Shown: positions 35,542-43,405 of the stretch, one piece after another
Numbering within the stretch: the stretch's first letter is position 1
Layout: each line of letters opens with the position of its first letter
Assembly (NCBI RefSeq): GCF_004348455.1
Contig: NZ_SMKA01000037.1
Span: forward strand, 1 to 45,290
Direction of reading: 5' to 3'
Source of the DNA: Kribbella albertanoniae
Lineage (GTDB): Bacteria > Actinomycetota > Actinomycetes > Propionibacteriales > Kribbellaceae
Length of the DNA: 45,290 nt
Position numbers and translations under genes: made by a program
The notes under the pieces: generated by a model
The model's input: the letters and a program-made list of their open reading frames with translations, nothing else
What the model was told of the DNA's origin: nothing
Database searches by the model: none

Positions 35542-36336
35542 TCAGTGCAGGTACGAGGCGCCGTTGAAGTCGAGGACGGCGCCGGAGGACCAGCCGGCCG
35601 GGGAAGAGGCGAGCCAATGGATGGCTGCGGCCACTTCCTCGGCGGTGGCGGTTCGGCCGAAGGGACTCTGGGCTCGGATCGCGTCGCCGCCGCGACCGTC
35701 CAGCATGCCGGCGGTCAGGTCGGTGGCGATGAATCCGGGCGCGATTGACGTCACGGTGATGTCATGTGGCGCCAACGAGACGGCAAGGGATTGGCCGAGA
35801 GCGTGCAATCCCGCCTTGGCAGCCCCGTACGCCGGTACGTCCGGCTCACCGCGGTAGGCGCCGCGCGAACCAACATTGACGACTGCACCCCGCCGTACAC
35901 CGTCTGCCGGCTCGACGTCGAGCATGTGGCGGGCCACGCACCACGTCACGTGGGCAGCCCCTTCGAGATTGACCGCGAGGGTCCGCCGCCAGGCCGCGAC
36001 CCATTCGTCGTACGGCGTCTCTGCCAGCGGATGCCCGAGCCGCCGCGACCCCGCCACCGGCTCCTCGACGTACAGCGCGGCGTTGTTCACCAGTACGTCG
36101 ATGCGCCCCAGCAGGCGGGCCGATTCCTCAACCAGGGAAGGGCTTGCGGCCGAATCGCCCAGGTCGGCCGCGACCACCGCATGCCCGTCACCAGGCAGGC
36201 TCGCGCGGACCTCCTCGGCACGTTCGACCGCGCCACGGCAGTGCAGCACCACGCGGTCACCGCCTTGCGCGAACGCCATGGCTACGGCGGCTCCGACCCC
36301 GCGCGATGCGCCGGTCACGAGTACTCCTCTGGACAC
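35542..36336 (-). CDS. SDR-family oxidoreductase
   Basis: The 264-residue protein is a classical short-chain dehydrogenase: cofactor motif VTGASRGVGAAVA (residues 7-19), NNAALY, the catalytic Ser in VNVGSRGAYRG, and YGAAKAGLHAL (Tyr-x3-Lys), then IAPGFIATDLTAG. It is probably NADP-dependent 3-oxoacyl-ACP reductase-like; the substrate is unknown. Its start is 38 bp from the first TGAC-type box of the neighbouring promoter, so it may share that control. It ends 1 bp after the convergent discoidin gene. Confidence 0.88.
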   Translation of the reverse strand: MSRGVLVTGASRGVGAAVAMAFAQGGDRVVLHCRGAVERAEEVRASLPGDGHAVVAADLGDSAASPSLVEESARLLGRIDVLVNNAALYVEEPVAGSRRLGHPLAETPYDEWVAAWRRTLAVNLEGAAHVTWCVARHMLDVEPADGVRRGAVVNVGSRGAYRGEPDVPAYGAAKAGLHALGQSLAVSLAPHDITVTSIAPGFIATDLTAGMLDGRGGDAIRAQSPFGRTATAEEVAAAIHWLASSPAGWSSGAVLDFNGASYLH

Positions 36337-36373
36337 GTTTCCTCCATGGTTTCGGTGCTACCCATTCTGCCCC

Positions 36374-36448
36374 TGACGCCCCCGTGACACCGCACTGACA
36401 TCAGATGGGGTTGACAGTGACGTCACGATGACGTCATAGTTGGCGTCA
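36374..36448 (+). promoter_or_regulatory. Promoter with helically phased TGACGTCA-type boxes
   Basis: TGAC-type 8-mers begin at 36374 (TGACGCCC), 36385 (TGACACCG), 36396 (TGACATCA), 36418 and 36429 (both TGACGTCA) and 36441 (TGGCGTCA). Spacings are 11, 11, 22, 11 and 12 bp, about one turn each. A perfect -35 TTGACA lies at 36411-36416 and a -10 like CATAGT at 36435-36440, 18 bp apart. Two perfect boxes fill the spacer, and the last box ends on the first base of the ATG. With the transcription start predicted near 36448 and no ribosome site, the message should be leaderless. Confidence 0.75.
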
Positions 36449-37221
36449 TGGAACTTGATCCCTATCTCGAGTCGGTCCGGCGGAGCGTGGAGAACGCAAC
36501 CGCCCTGGCCGACGACCAAACTCGCTCCGTGGCCCAGCGCCTCGGAGCCACGCTGGATGACGCCGGCCGCCTGGCCCTCATCTCAGCCCTGTCCGACGCC
36601 GCCGGGGAGATCAGCCGTGAGCTGTCCCCCGGCTCGGTCGAGCTCCGGATGGCCGGTGGCCGTCCCGAGTTCGTGGTCACGCCGGCTCCGAGCCAGCTGA
36701 CCGGACCCGACGACACGGACGACGTACTGGACGACGACAACGACTCCGAGGTCAACGACCTGACCCCAGAGGCCGACGAGCCGACCGCGCGGATCACGCT
36801 GCGGCTGCCGATGTCGGTGAAGAACAAGGTCGACGAGGCCGCGACCGCCGAGGGCATCTCCTCGAACGCGTGGCTGATGCGCACGGTGATGATGTCGCTG
36901 AGCGACCGCGGCCGCCGTGGTGGCCCGCCGCGTCCGCCGCGGCCCCCGCGCGCACCGCGCGGTGGGATGTTCGGCCCGGACGGCCCGCTGGGCCCCGACG
37001 GTCCGCTCGGTCCCGACGGTGTCTTCGGCCCGGACGGCGTGTTCGGTCCCGGTGGACCCTTCGGCGACAACGGCGTCTTCGGTCCCGAGCGCGGCCGGCG
37101 TGACGAGCGTCGCGGTGAGCGTGACCACCGCCGCGCCGAGGGCGAGCGTCGCCGCGAGGAGAAGGACCGCCGCCGTGGTGAGCGCGGCCCGAGCCAGCGC
37201 TTCCAGGGGTGGGCACAGTGA
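36448..37221 (+). CDS. Ribbon-helix-helix protein with collagen-like repeats and basic tail
   Basis: The 257-residue protein has four parts: an N-terminal helical region (1-80), an acidic linker (DDTDDVLDDDNDSEVNDL), an RHH/HicB-like fold (about 114-148, ARITLRLPMSVKNKVDEAA then SSNAWLMRTVMMS), and a tail. The tail starts with Pro/Arg repeats, continues with six-residue GPDG units (residues 175-213, for example FGPDGPLGPDGPLGPDG) and ends in a very basic segment rich in RRGER. RHH proteins bind DNA as dimers on tandem sites, and the promoter has just such an array of TGACGTCA boxes; MetJ, also an RHH protein, binds similar AGACGTCT boxes. Autoregulation is therefore a strong inference. It overlaps the next gene by 4 bp. 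Confidence 0.75.
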   Translation: MELDPYLESVRRSVENATALADDQTRSVAQRLGATLDDAGRLALISALSDAAGEISRELSPGSVELRMAGGRPEFVVTPAPSQLTGPDDTDDVLDDDNDSEVNDLTPEADEPTARITLRLPMSVKNKVDEAATAEGISSNAWLMRTVMMSLSDRGRRGGPPRPPRPPRAPRGGMFGPDGPLGPDGPLGPDGVFGPDGVFGPGGPFGDNGVFGPERGRRDERRGERDHRRAEGERRREEKDRRRGERGPSQRFQGWAQ

Positions 37222-38060
37222 GCGGCTTCACGAGTCAGCTGATCGCCGAGGACGGCGAGCTCACCCGGGCGCGGATCGAGATCGGCTCCGGCCAGGTCCT
37301 GCTGGTCCCTGCCGAAGGCACGCAGACGATCGTCGACCTCGAGGTCGAGGACGGCTCCGAGGATGACGTCGTCTACACCCTCGAGGACGGTGAGCTGATC
37401 GTCGAGCTCCGCAAGGGCCGGCGCTTCGACACCCGCCGCGGCCCCGAGATCCACCTCCGGATCTCCACACCGGCCGTCCTGGACGTGCGTGCCAAGACCG
37501 GCTCGGGTGACATCACCGCTCAGGTTCCGGTCGGTGCCGCTCGGCTGTCGACCGGCTCCGGTGACATCCGCCTGGAGGTCGTCGAGGGCGACCTGGCAGT
37601 CAGCACCGGGAGTGGCGACGTACGGGTCTCGCATGTGTCCGGCGTCGCCAAGGGCAGCACCGGCTCGGGATCGATCGACATCGGCGAGGCCGGCAACACG
37701 ATCGGGCTCAGCACCGGCTCCGGCGACGTCCGGATCGGTGACGCGGCCGGACCGGCCAGCGTCAAGGTCGGCTCGGGTGACATCACCATCGAGCGGATCC
37801 GCGACCACTCGGTCGCCACCTCCGGCTCCGGCGACGTCACCGTCGAGGTGGCCGACGGGCCGAGCATCCAGGCCGAGACGGCCAACGGCGATGTCCGGGT
37901 CGGCGTTCCCGACGGCATCCCGACGTACCTGGACCTGAAGACGGTCACCGGCCGGATCCGCTGCGAGCTGCAGCCCGGCGAGAAGCCCGAAGCGGGCGCT
38001 CGCTCGCTGACTCTGCGGGCCCGCACGGTCACCGGCGACATCACCGTCGTCAAGGTCTGA
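37218..38060 (+). CDS. DUF4097 beta-solenoid protein
   Basis: The 280-residue protein has eight repeats of about 17-20 residues from residue 95 to 245 (for example KTGSGDITA, STGSGDIRLE, STGSGDVRVS, TSGSGDVTVE). This is a right-handed beta-helix with a GSGDV turn, the DUF4097 pattern. There is no signal peptide or membrane helix, so it should be cytoplasmic, unlike secreted adhesins. The GTG at 37218 overlaps the upstream stop (GTGA), so the RHH protein and this one are co-translated and may form a complex. No enzymatic motif is seen. Confidence 0.85.
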   Translation: MSGFTSQLIAEDGELTRARIEIGSGQVLLVPAEGTQTIVDLEVEDGSEDDVVYTLEDGELIVELRKGRRFDTRRGPEIHLRISTPAVLDVRAKTGSGDITAQVPVGAARLSTGSGDIRLEVVEGDLAVSTGSGDVRVSHVSGVAKGSTGSGSIDIGEAGNTIGLSTGSGDVRIGDAAGPASVKVGSGDITIERIRDHSVATSGSGDVTVEVADGPSIQAETANGDVRVGVPDGIPTYLDLKTVTGRIRCELQPGEKPEAGARSLTLRARTVTGDITVVKV

Positions 38061-38074
38061 ACCACGCCTCCAGG

Positions 38075-38105
38075 AGGTCTCGCCGGCATCGGTCCGGCGG
38101 GACCT
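38075..38105 (+). terminator. Intrinsic terminator after the DUF4097 gene
   Basis: AGGTCTCGCCGG (38075-38086) pairs with CCGGCGGGACCT (38094-38105), one T-G wobble, 7-nt loop, 14 bp after the stop. Confidence 0.7.
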
Positions 38106-38117
38106 GGGCGAAGCACT

Positions 38118-38168
38118 GCCAAAAACAGCTAAGGGCCTAACCAGCTAAGGGCCAAAAACAGTTGAGGG
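38118..38168 (+). repeat. Short direct repeats upstream of a small protein
   Basis: GCCAAAAACAGCTAAGGG at 38118-38135 is repeated as GCCAAAAACAGTTGAGGG at 38151-38168, and CAGCTAAGGGCC also occurs at 38126-38137 and 38142-38153. The last copy overlaps the likely ribosome site GAGGGGAG of the gene at 38179, so translation or transcription of that gene may be controlled here. Confidence 0.45.
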
Positions 38169-38178
38169 GAGTACGGAC

Positions 38179-38412
38179 ATGATCACCGAACACCAAGAGG
38201 TGGCCCGCTACCGCGTCGCCGAGCACGTCCAGGCCGCCGAGACCCGCGCCCTGCTGAACGAGCACCAGACCACCGACAGCGGTCCCCGGCACGGCCTGGC
38301 GATCGCCCTGCGCCGGCTGGCCGACAAGCTCGAGCCGCTGACCACCCCGGCGCCGCAGGGCCGGCACGCCCGCCCCGAACACCGCGGTACCGGCCTCTCG
38401 GTCGTGCGCTGA
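38179..38412 (+). CDS. Small hypothetical protein, 77 residues
   Basis: The protein starts MITEHQEVARYRVAEHVQA and is charged and mostly helical, with a C-terminal Pro/Arg/His-rich tail. No membrane helix, signal or cysteine is seen and no family is recognised. Support comes from GAGGGGAG located 11 bases before the ATG, normal codon use, and a position downstream of repeated AAAAACAG elements that look regulatory. It may be an independent unit because a terminator precedes it. Confidence 0.65.
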   Translation: MITEHQEVARYRVAEHVQAAETRALLNEHQTTDSGPRHGLAIALRRLADKLEPLTTPAPQGRHARPEHRGTGLSVVR

Positions 38413-38522
38413 CCTCTTGTGTTGCAGCTTCGTGCAACGCCTGTGGATAACCGCGATCAGGCCCCAGGGACGCTGCTAGGTTTCAGGCGATCACTTCGTT
38501 TGACTTGGGGAGAAGAGCACCG

Positions 38523-40040
38523 ATGCAGCGTCCGACAGCCAAGGCCGTCGCCACCGCCGCCGCCCTGCTGATCCTGGTCGCCGGTTGCGGCGGCAAGGAC
38601 GACAACAAGGGCAGCGACGCACCGAAGGGTGGCGGTGACACACCGACCACTCCCGCGCCCCCGCCGGTCGCATCCTTCGACCCGCCCAAGGGCCTCACGC
38701 CCGTCGCGGCGTACGGCGTCCCGATCGAGAACGGCAAGAGTGAGGACAGCACGCTCTCGGCGGGAATGGTCGGCCAGACCGCGCTGGTCGCCGGCAAGTC
38801 CGGTCTCACCGGCCGCCACATCGCCGGACAGCGCGACCCGTGGACCGTGCTCGCCACCGAGAAGACCGACACGATCACCGTCGCCGACCACAGCGAGGTG
38901 ATGCCGGTCGAGCTCGACGGCAAGGACGTCGCAGTGATCGCCTACAGCCAGATCGACAAGGGCAACGGCACCCAGAAGGCCAAGGGCCAGCTCGTCATCC
39001 AGTGGATCGACGCCGCCGACGGCAAGAAGGTCGCCGAGGTGACGACGGACTTCACCGCGAAGTTCGGGCCCGGCACCACCGCCGGCGACGTCAGCTCCCA
39101 GGCGTACGACCCGGCCACCGGCCAGGTCGCCATCGGCCTGCACGCCAACAGCTCCGACGGCGGCAAGAACGGCAGCAGCGACTTCACCGTGTTCGCCGAC
39201 CCGAAGACGCAGAAGGCGACCATCACTCCGTTCATCGCCCCGGCCGCCGTACTGAACGGCACGGTCGTCGGCGCGAAGGGTCGCAACCAGGAGGGTGCGC
39301 ACGACGGCACGATCGTGGTCTTCGACGGTGCCAGCGGCAAGGTCAGCAAGCAGATCCCCACCAAGATGGACTACCTGACCCCCGAGGGAAGCGGCACCAA
39401 GCACGCCTACTTCAACGGCTCGGCGTACGTACCGAACCCGAAGTCGACCGTCTACACCTACAACAGCGGTCTGTACGCCGTGGACATCGCGACCGGCGCG
39501 CTGGTCGGACAGATCAAGACGACGCTGGGCACCGAGAAGGCCTACACCTACACCTGTCTCGGCGACCAGGCGACCGCCGTCGTCTGCACCACCGGCGAGA
39601 ACGGCGGCACCGACGAGATCATCGGCATCGACGACGCCACCGGCAAGAAGGTCTGGGGCTACAACAAGAACTCGGCCAGCCGGGTCGTGCCCGTCATCAC
39701 CGGCGCCTTCCACGGCGTCGCGTACGGGCACGCGCAGGAGCAGCCGGTGATGCTCGACGCCAAGACCGGCGCCGACATCCCGCAGCCCTCGACGAACCCG
39801 AGCACGACCCCGTCGGTGAGCAGCACGCCGACCGACGGCACCAGCGAGACCCCGACGACCGGCGTACCGACCGATGACGTCGGCAGCAAGTTCGGTTCGG
39901 ACCTGTCGCAGTTCAACCCGAAGCTCGGGACGCCGTCGCCGACCGCCATCAACGAGTACGGCGCGACGTACCTGCAGAACGACAAGGCCGACAACTACGA
40001 CATCGACAAGATCCTGATCGCGATGAAGCCGACTGCCTGA
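38523..40040 (+). CDS. Lipoprotein with PQQ-like beta-propeller features
   Basis: The 505-residue protein has a type II signal: MQRPTAKAVATAAALLILVAGC with the lipobox VAGC. The mature part is low in charge at first (GGKDDNKGSDAPKGGGDTP) and continues with repeated beta-strands and GKKV or GKV turns (DAADGKKVAEVTTDF, DGASGKVSKQIPT, DDATGKKVWGYNK), as in PQQ-binding-like propellers. A Thr/Ser/Pro-rich stretch (about 420-455) precedes a C-terminal segment. It should be anchored outside the cell; the function is unknown. ATG 38523 is chosen because GGGGAGAAG lies 6 bases upstream and the lipobox is then properly placed. Confidence 0.85.
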   Translation: MQRPTAKAVATAAALLILVAGCGGKDDNKGSDAPKGGGDTPTTPAPPPVASFDPPKGLTPVAAYGVPIENGKSEDSTLSAGMVGQTALVAGKSGLTGRHIAGQRDPWTVLATEKTDTITVADHSEVMPVELDGKDVAVIAYSQIDKGNGTQKAKGQLVIQWIDAADGKKVAEVTTDFTAKFGPGTTAGDVSSQAYDPATGQVAIGLHANSSDGGKNGSSDFTVFADPKTQKATITPFIAPAAVLNGTVVGAKGRNQEGAHDGTIVVFDGASGKVSKQIPTKMDYLTPEGSGTKHAYFNGSAYVPNPKSTVYTYNSGLYAVDIATGALVGQIKTTLGTEKAYTYTCLGDQATAVVCTTGENGGTDEIIGIDDATGKKVWGYNKNSASRVVPVITGAFHGVAYGHAQEQPVMLDAKTGADIPQPSTNPSTTPSVSSTPTDGTSETPTTGVPTDDVGSKFGSDLSQFNPKLGTPSPTAINEYGATYLQNDKADNYDIDKILIAMKPTA

Positions 40041-40054
40041 ATCACTGCGCAATG

Positions 40055-40087
40055 CGAAGGGCCCTGCCGGGTTGGCGGGGCCCTTCG
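40055..40087. terminator. Bidirectional intrinsic terminator
   Basis: CGAAGGGCCC (40055-40064) pairs perfectly with GGGCCCTTCG (40078-40087), 13-nt loop, between the stops of the lipoprotein gene and the convergent dcd. Confidence 0.85.
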
Positions 40088-40098
40088 TCGTACCGGGA

Positions 40099-40674
40099 TC
40101 AGATGTCGGTGCGGTGGAAGTTCTGGTAGGAGCGCGACGGCGTCGGGCCGCGCTGGCCCTGGTAGCGGGAGCCGTACTTGGACGATCCGTACGGGTGCTC
40201 GGCCGGTGAGGAGAGCCGGAAGAAGCAGAGCTGGCCGATCTTCATGCCTGGCCAGAGCTTGATCGGCAGCGTCGCGACATTGGACAGCTCGAGCGTCACG
40301 TGCCCGGAGAAGCCCGGGTCGATGAAGCCGGCGGTCGAGTGCGTGAGCAGGCCGAGCCGCCCCAGCGAGGACTTGCCCTCCAGCCGGGCAGCGACGTCGT
40401 CCGGCAGCGTCACCATCTCGTACGTCGACCCGAGCACGAACTCGCCCGGGTGCAGGATGAACGGCTCGTCACCCTCCGGCTCGACCTCACGGGTCAGGTC
40501 GGGCTGCTCCTCGGCAGGGTCGATATGCGGATACCGGTGGTTCTCGAAAACCCGGAAAAACCGGTCCAGCCGTACGTCGACACTCGACGGCTGCACCATC
40601 GCAGCGTCGAAGGGTTCCAGCTGGACGCGCTTGGCGTCGAGCTCGGACAGGATGTCGCGGTCGGAGAGCAGCAC
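40099..40674 (-). CDS. dcd: dCTP deaminase (probably dUMP-forming)
   Basis: The 191-residue protein has the full dCTP deaminase signature: [39 protein letters not shown] and [32 protein letters not shown], ending [11 protein letters not shown]. Actinobacterial enzymes of this length, as in M. tuberculosis, deaminate dCTP and hydrolyse the product to dUMP plus diphosphate, which supplies dTMP synthesis without a separate dUTPase; the bifunctional activity is inferred from the group, not read from a residue here. It stands alone and is convergent with the lipoprotein gene. Confidence 0.95.
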   Translation of the reverse strand: MLLSDRDILSELDAKRVQLEPFDAAMVQPSSVDVRLDRFFRVFENHRYPHIDPAEEQPDLTREVEPEGDEPFILHPGEFVLGSTYEMVTLPDDVAARLEGKSSLGRLGLLTHSTAGFIDPGFSGHVTLELSNVATLPIKLWPGMKIGQLCFFRLSSPAEHPYGSSKYGSRYQGQRGPTPSRSYQNFHRTDI

Positions 40675-40799
40675 GGATGCACGGTAGCAAGCGTGCTGCT
40701 CTGCGCCCAGTTCAACCGTCGTCCCAGGCGGCCGGTCGTGGATCGTCCGGAGCCCTCAGCTCCCCGGCGAGACCCCAGTCCTATGCCTGAGGCAACGAA

Positions 40800-41240
40800 C
40801 TAGTCGGACAGCTTGTTGAACTTCGACACCTGGGTGGCGAAGGTCTTCACCTGGGCCGGCGACCAGTCCTTGAGCAGGTCGTCGATCACCTTGTGCCGCT
40901 TCTTCCGGGCCGAGGCGAGCTTGCGCTTGCCGGCCGCGGTCAGCGTCAGCAGCGTCGCCCGGGCGTCCGTCTTGTCGGCGGCCCGCTTCAGCAGGCCCTC
41001 CTCCTCGAGTCGCGCACAGGCCCGGCTGACCGGTCCCTTGTCCACCTCGAGCGCAGCGACCAGGTCGGCCATCCGCACCGGCGCCAGCTCCTCGACGTGG
41101 TTGAGCAACGCATATTGCGCCGGCTCCAGGTCCGGATGCGCCTCGTCGGACAGCGTCCGCTGCAGACCGCGCAGCCGCCGTGCCAACGTGACGAGCTCCT
41201 TCTCCAGGTTCTCCAGCGCGTCACTCGTGTCTGTTGCCAC
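40800..41240 (-). CDS. MarR-family transcriptional regulator
   Basis: The 146-residue protein has the MarR winged helix: QYALLNHVEELAPVRMADLVAALEVDKGPVSRACARLEEEGLLKRAADKTDARATLLTLTAAGKRKL, about residues 42-108 (landmarks only). It ends FATQVSKFNKLSD. Such dimers usually bind short palindromes and release them on binding a phenolic or oxidative signal. The GTG start lies after a GGGG tract. Two GTTGC...GCAAC palindromes lie upstream and are its best autoregulatory operators. No efflux or oxidoreductase gene is adjacent. Confidence 0.88.
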   Translation of the reverse strand: MATDTSDALENLEKELVTLARRLRGLQRTLSDEAHPDLEPAQYALLNHVEELAPVRMADLVAALEVDKGPVSRACARLEEEGLLKRAADKTDARATLLTLTAAGKRKLASARKKRHKVIDDLLKDWSPAQVKTFATQVSKFNKLSD

Positions 41241-41573
41241 CGTTCACCCCTTCATCCAGTTGCCCCGCAACCATCTTGTCCGGTCCCGGCCAGGACCGCA
41301 TCCTCACGTTGCGTCGAATGTTGCCCCCGGCAACGCGTTCTAATCTGCCAGAAGATGACGGGCATGCCCAGTCCTTGGACGTGCCCTTTGTGGAAAACTG
41401 CCCCGGAACCCCCCGCGCAAACCGTTTCGGCCGCCTTTTCGATGCGTTCGGCCACCTTCTTGGGCGCATTCCGCTGACCGCGCAACAACTGCCTCGGTCC
41501 GGCGCGCCGGACCCGCCGTGCCGGTGCCCCCACCCATCGGTTATGCTTTCTCCGCTCGCCTGAACGGCGACTC
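41241..41573. other. 333-bp gap between marR-type gene and tRNA
   Basis: No reliable gene is present. It holds GTTGC-CCC-GCAAC at 41259-41271, GTTGCC-CCC-GGCAAC at 41320-41334, and the perfect 18-bp palindrome GGTCCGGCGCGCCGGACC at 41496-41513. Weak TATGCT at about 41543 could be the -10 of the tRNA promoter. Confidence 0.5.
41259..41334. promoter_or_regulatory. Pair of GTTGC/GCAAC palindromes, candidate MarR operators
   Basis: Two inverted repeats with the same half-site are spaced 62 bp apart (41259-41271 and 41320-41334), both just upstream of the GTG start of the MarR-type gene at 41240. Identical half-sites near a dimeric regulator gene make autoregulation likely. Confidence 0.55.
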
Positions 41574-41647
41574 GCGGGTGTAGTTCAATGGCAGAACATC
41601 AGCTTCCCAAGCTGACAGTGCGAGTTCGATTCTCGTCACCCGCTCCA
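41574..41647 (+). tRNA. tRNA-Gly (anticodon CCC)
   Basis: Acceptor GCGGGTG (41574-41580) pairs with CACCCGC (41637-41643). The D-arm region reads TAGTTCAATGGCAGAA. The anticodon stem is TCAGC/GCTGA around the loop TTCCCAA, giving anticodon CCC, which reads GGG. The T-arm has the GTTCGAT motif. The encoded 3' CCA is at 41645-41647, after discriminator T41644. A hairpin terminator follows at 41654. Confidence 0.93.
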
Positions 41648-41653
41648 CGAGAA

Positions 41654-41688
41654 AACGCCAGGTCGAGGATGTCCTCCTCCCTGGCGTT
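41654..41688 (+). terminator. Terminator after tRNA-Gly
   Basis: AACGCCAGG (41654-41662) pairs with CCTGGCGTT (41680-41688). An inner GAGGA/TCCTC pairing lengthens the structure, and the downstream bases GTGTTCTTT are U-rich. Confidence 0.75.
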
Positions 41689-41902
41689 GTGTTCTTTCGG
41701 GGTTCGGTCGTGCCCGTGCCGTGCCCGTTCGAATCGGCCGGCAAATGTTCTGACATCCGCTCTCTCGCGGCCCGGAAGTTTCCGGCCCCGGCCGAAACGC
41801 CGCCGTACCCGAAAGATCACCGGGTTCCCGCCGGTGCGTCGACGCCCGGCTCCACATAGAGTGACGGCAGTTGCACGCCAAGGGACCGGAAGGACTGCCG
41901 TA

Positions 41903-42727
41903 ATGGCCGACGAAGTACCCCAGGACAGCGAAGAGAACGCGATCCCAGGAATCGACCTGAGTACGCCGAGTATCGCCCGCGCCTATGACTACATGCTCGG
42001 TGGCAAGGACAACTTCGCCGTCGACCGCGCGCTCGTCGACCACATCGTCAGTGAGATGCCGGGTTCCCCGGCGCTCGCGATCGACAACCGGGCCGTCCTG
42101 ATCCGGGCGATCCGCGAGATCGTCGAGACCACTCCGGTCCGGCAGTTCCTCGACCTGGGCAGCGGCCTGCCGAGCGCGGAGAACGTGCACCAGGTCGCCC
42201 AGCGGTACGCGTCCGAGTCCAAGGTCGTCTACGTCGACAACGACCCGATCGTGCTGGCCCACGGTCGCGCCCTGCTCGCCGAGAACGAGAACACGGTCGT
42301 CTTCCAGGCCGACCTCCGCGAGCCCAAGTCGATCTACGACAGCCCGGACACCCGCGCGCTGATCGACTTCGAGAAGCCGGTCGGCATCATCCTGAGCGCG
42401 ATCCTGCACCACCTCAACGACGACGAGAACCCGGCCGAGCTGGTCCAGTTCTGGTACGACCGGGTGCCCTCCGGCAGCTACTTCTTCGTCAGCCACTTCC
42501 GCAGCGCGGACGACCCGCGCAGCATCCAGTTGCAGGAGGTCGTCCAGCAGTCCATCGGTCGCGGTCGCTGGCGCACCGACGAGGAGATCCTCGGTCTTCT
42601 CCCCGAGGGCCTCACGGTCCTTCCGCCGGGACTGGTCCCGGCCTCCCAATGGCGGCCCACCGACGAGGCCGAAGAAGTGACCCCGTGGGGACGCCTGATC
42701 GGCGCCGTACTGGCCGTCAAGCCCTGA
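41903..42727 (+). CDS. DUF574-type SAM-dependent methyltransferase
   Basis: The 274-residue protein has the DUF574 pattern: TPSIARAYDYMLGGKDNFAVDR near the N-terminus, motif I QFLDLGSGLPSAENVHQVAQRY (about 81-102), VVYVDNDPIVLAHGRALL and SAILHHLNDDENPAELVQFW. These methyltransferases are numerous in actinomycetes and act on unknown, probably secondary-metabolite, substrates. ATG 41903 follows GGAAGGA; upstream frame is excluded because it overlaps the tRNA. It ends 10 bp into the convergent TetR-type gene. Confidence 0.9.
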   Translation: MADEVPQDSEENAIPGIDLSTPSIARAYDYMLGGKDNFAVDRALVDHIVSEMPGSPALAIDNRAVLIRAIREIVETTPVRQFLDLGSGLPSAENVHQVAQRYASESKVVYVDNDPIVLAHGRALLAENENTVVFQADLREPKSIYDSPDTRALIDFEKPVGIILSAILHHLNDDENPAELVQFWYDRVPSGSYFFVSHFRSADDPRSIQLQEVVQQSIGRGRWRTDEEILGLLPEGLTVLPPGLVPASQWRPTDEAEEVTPWGRLIGAVLAVKP

Positions 42728-43265
42728 GTAGGTAGGGCGCGAGCATCAGGTCGAGTTGCTCGGTGAGGAAGATGGACGGCTCGCCCCAGCCGTTCACCGC
42801 CCAGACCTGGAGTGCTCCGATGAAACAGACCAGCGTGTGCCGCGCAAGAGCCGGTACGTCGGTCTCCGCGCGGAGCTCGCCGGCTGCGACTGCTGCTCGG
42901 TAGAAGCGGGCGCAGCTGTTCACGATGGCGGCGGAGTGCGCGAGGGCGTGTTCGCGGAACTCCGGATCAGACACGTCGAGCTGGGCAAGGCCGACCGTCG
43001 ACAGGACGTCGTACAGGGTTGCCAGCGGGGAGGTGTTGGCCTCCTCTGCCGTCGCGGCCGCGCGGAGCACCAGCTGCGGCTCGCGAGCCGCTGATGCGAG
43101 CAACAGACCGCGCTTGCTGCCGAAGCGCTGCATCAGCGTCGGGGGCGCCAGGCCGACCCGGGCACCGACGGCGGCCAGTGTGAGTTTCGCCGGACCGACC
43201 TCGGCCAGCACAAGGCGAGTCGCGTCCAGGATCGCGTCGTCGTCGACCAGCCGCGGACGCGCCAC
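42717..43265 (-). CDS. TetR-family transcriptional regulator
   Basis: The 182-residue protein has an N-terminal TetR HTH: DDAILDATRLVLAEVGPAKLTLAAVGARVGLAPPTLMQRFGSKRGLLLA (residues about 9-57). An all-helical C-terminal ligand domain follows, ending LDLMLAPYLL. The GTG start is at 43263-43265 (complement). The gene is divergent from the large membrane protein gene at 43467, which may be its target, and the near-palindrome at 43307-43318 lies between them. Ligand unknown. Confidence 0.9.
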   Translation of the reverse strand: MARPRLVDDDAILDATRLVLAEVGPAKLTLAAVGARVGLAPPTLMQRFGSKRGLLLASAAREPQLVLRAAATAEEANTSPLATLYDVLSTVGLAQLDVSDPEFREHALAHSAAIVNSCARFYRAAVAAGELRAETDVPALARHTLVCFIGALQVWAVNGWGEPSIFLTEQLDLMLAPYLLRA

Positions 43266-43306
43266 ACAGTCCTCCCGGGTTGACGACCACAGGCTCCGGC
43301 GTTTAC

Positions 43307-43318
43307 GAATGGCCGTTC
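43307..43318. promoter_or_regulatory. Near-palindrome, candidate TetR operator
   Basis: GAATGGCCGTTC is symmetrical except for one base pair (GAA.GGCC.TTC) and lies 41 bp upstream of the TetR-type start in the divergent gap. Confidence 0.4.
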
Positions 43319-43405
43319 ACTATTGACCGGATCGTAACAGATCCGTGCGCCGTCAGTTAGGTACGGCAACGGGTGGAGTACGGGGATCCCGACGGGCCCC
43401 GCGGC

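Noticed and set aside
41588..42727. Upstream extension of the DUF574 methyltransferase to 41588
   Set aside because: It would run through the tRNA-Gly gene and its terminator; ATG 41903 has a ribosome site and the conserved family start.
41574..43265. tRNA-Gly as an integration site for a mobile element
   Set aside because: No integrase, no repeat of the tRNA 3' end and only ordinary chromosomal genes follow.
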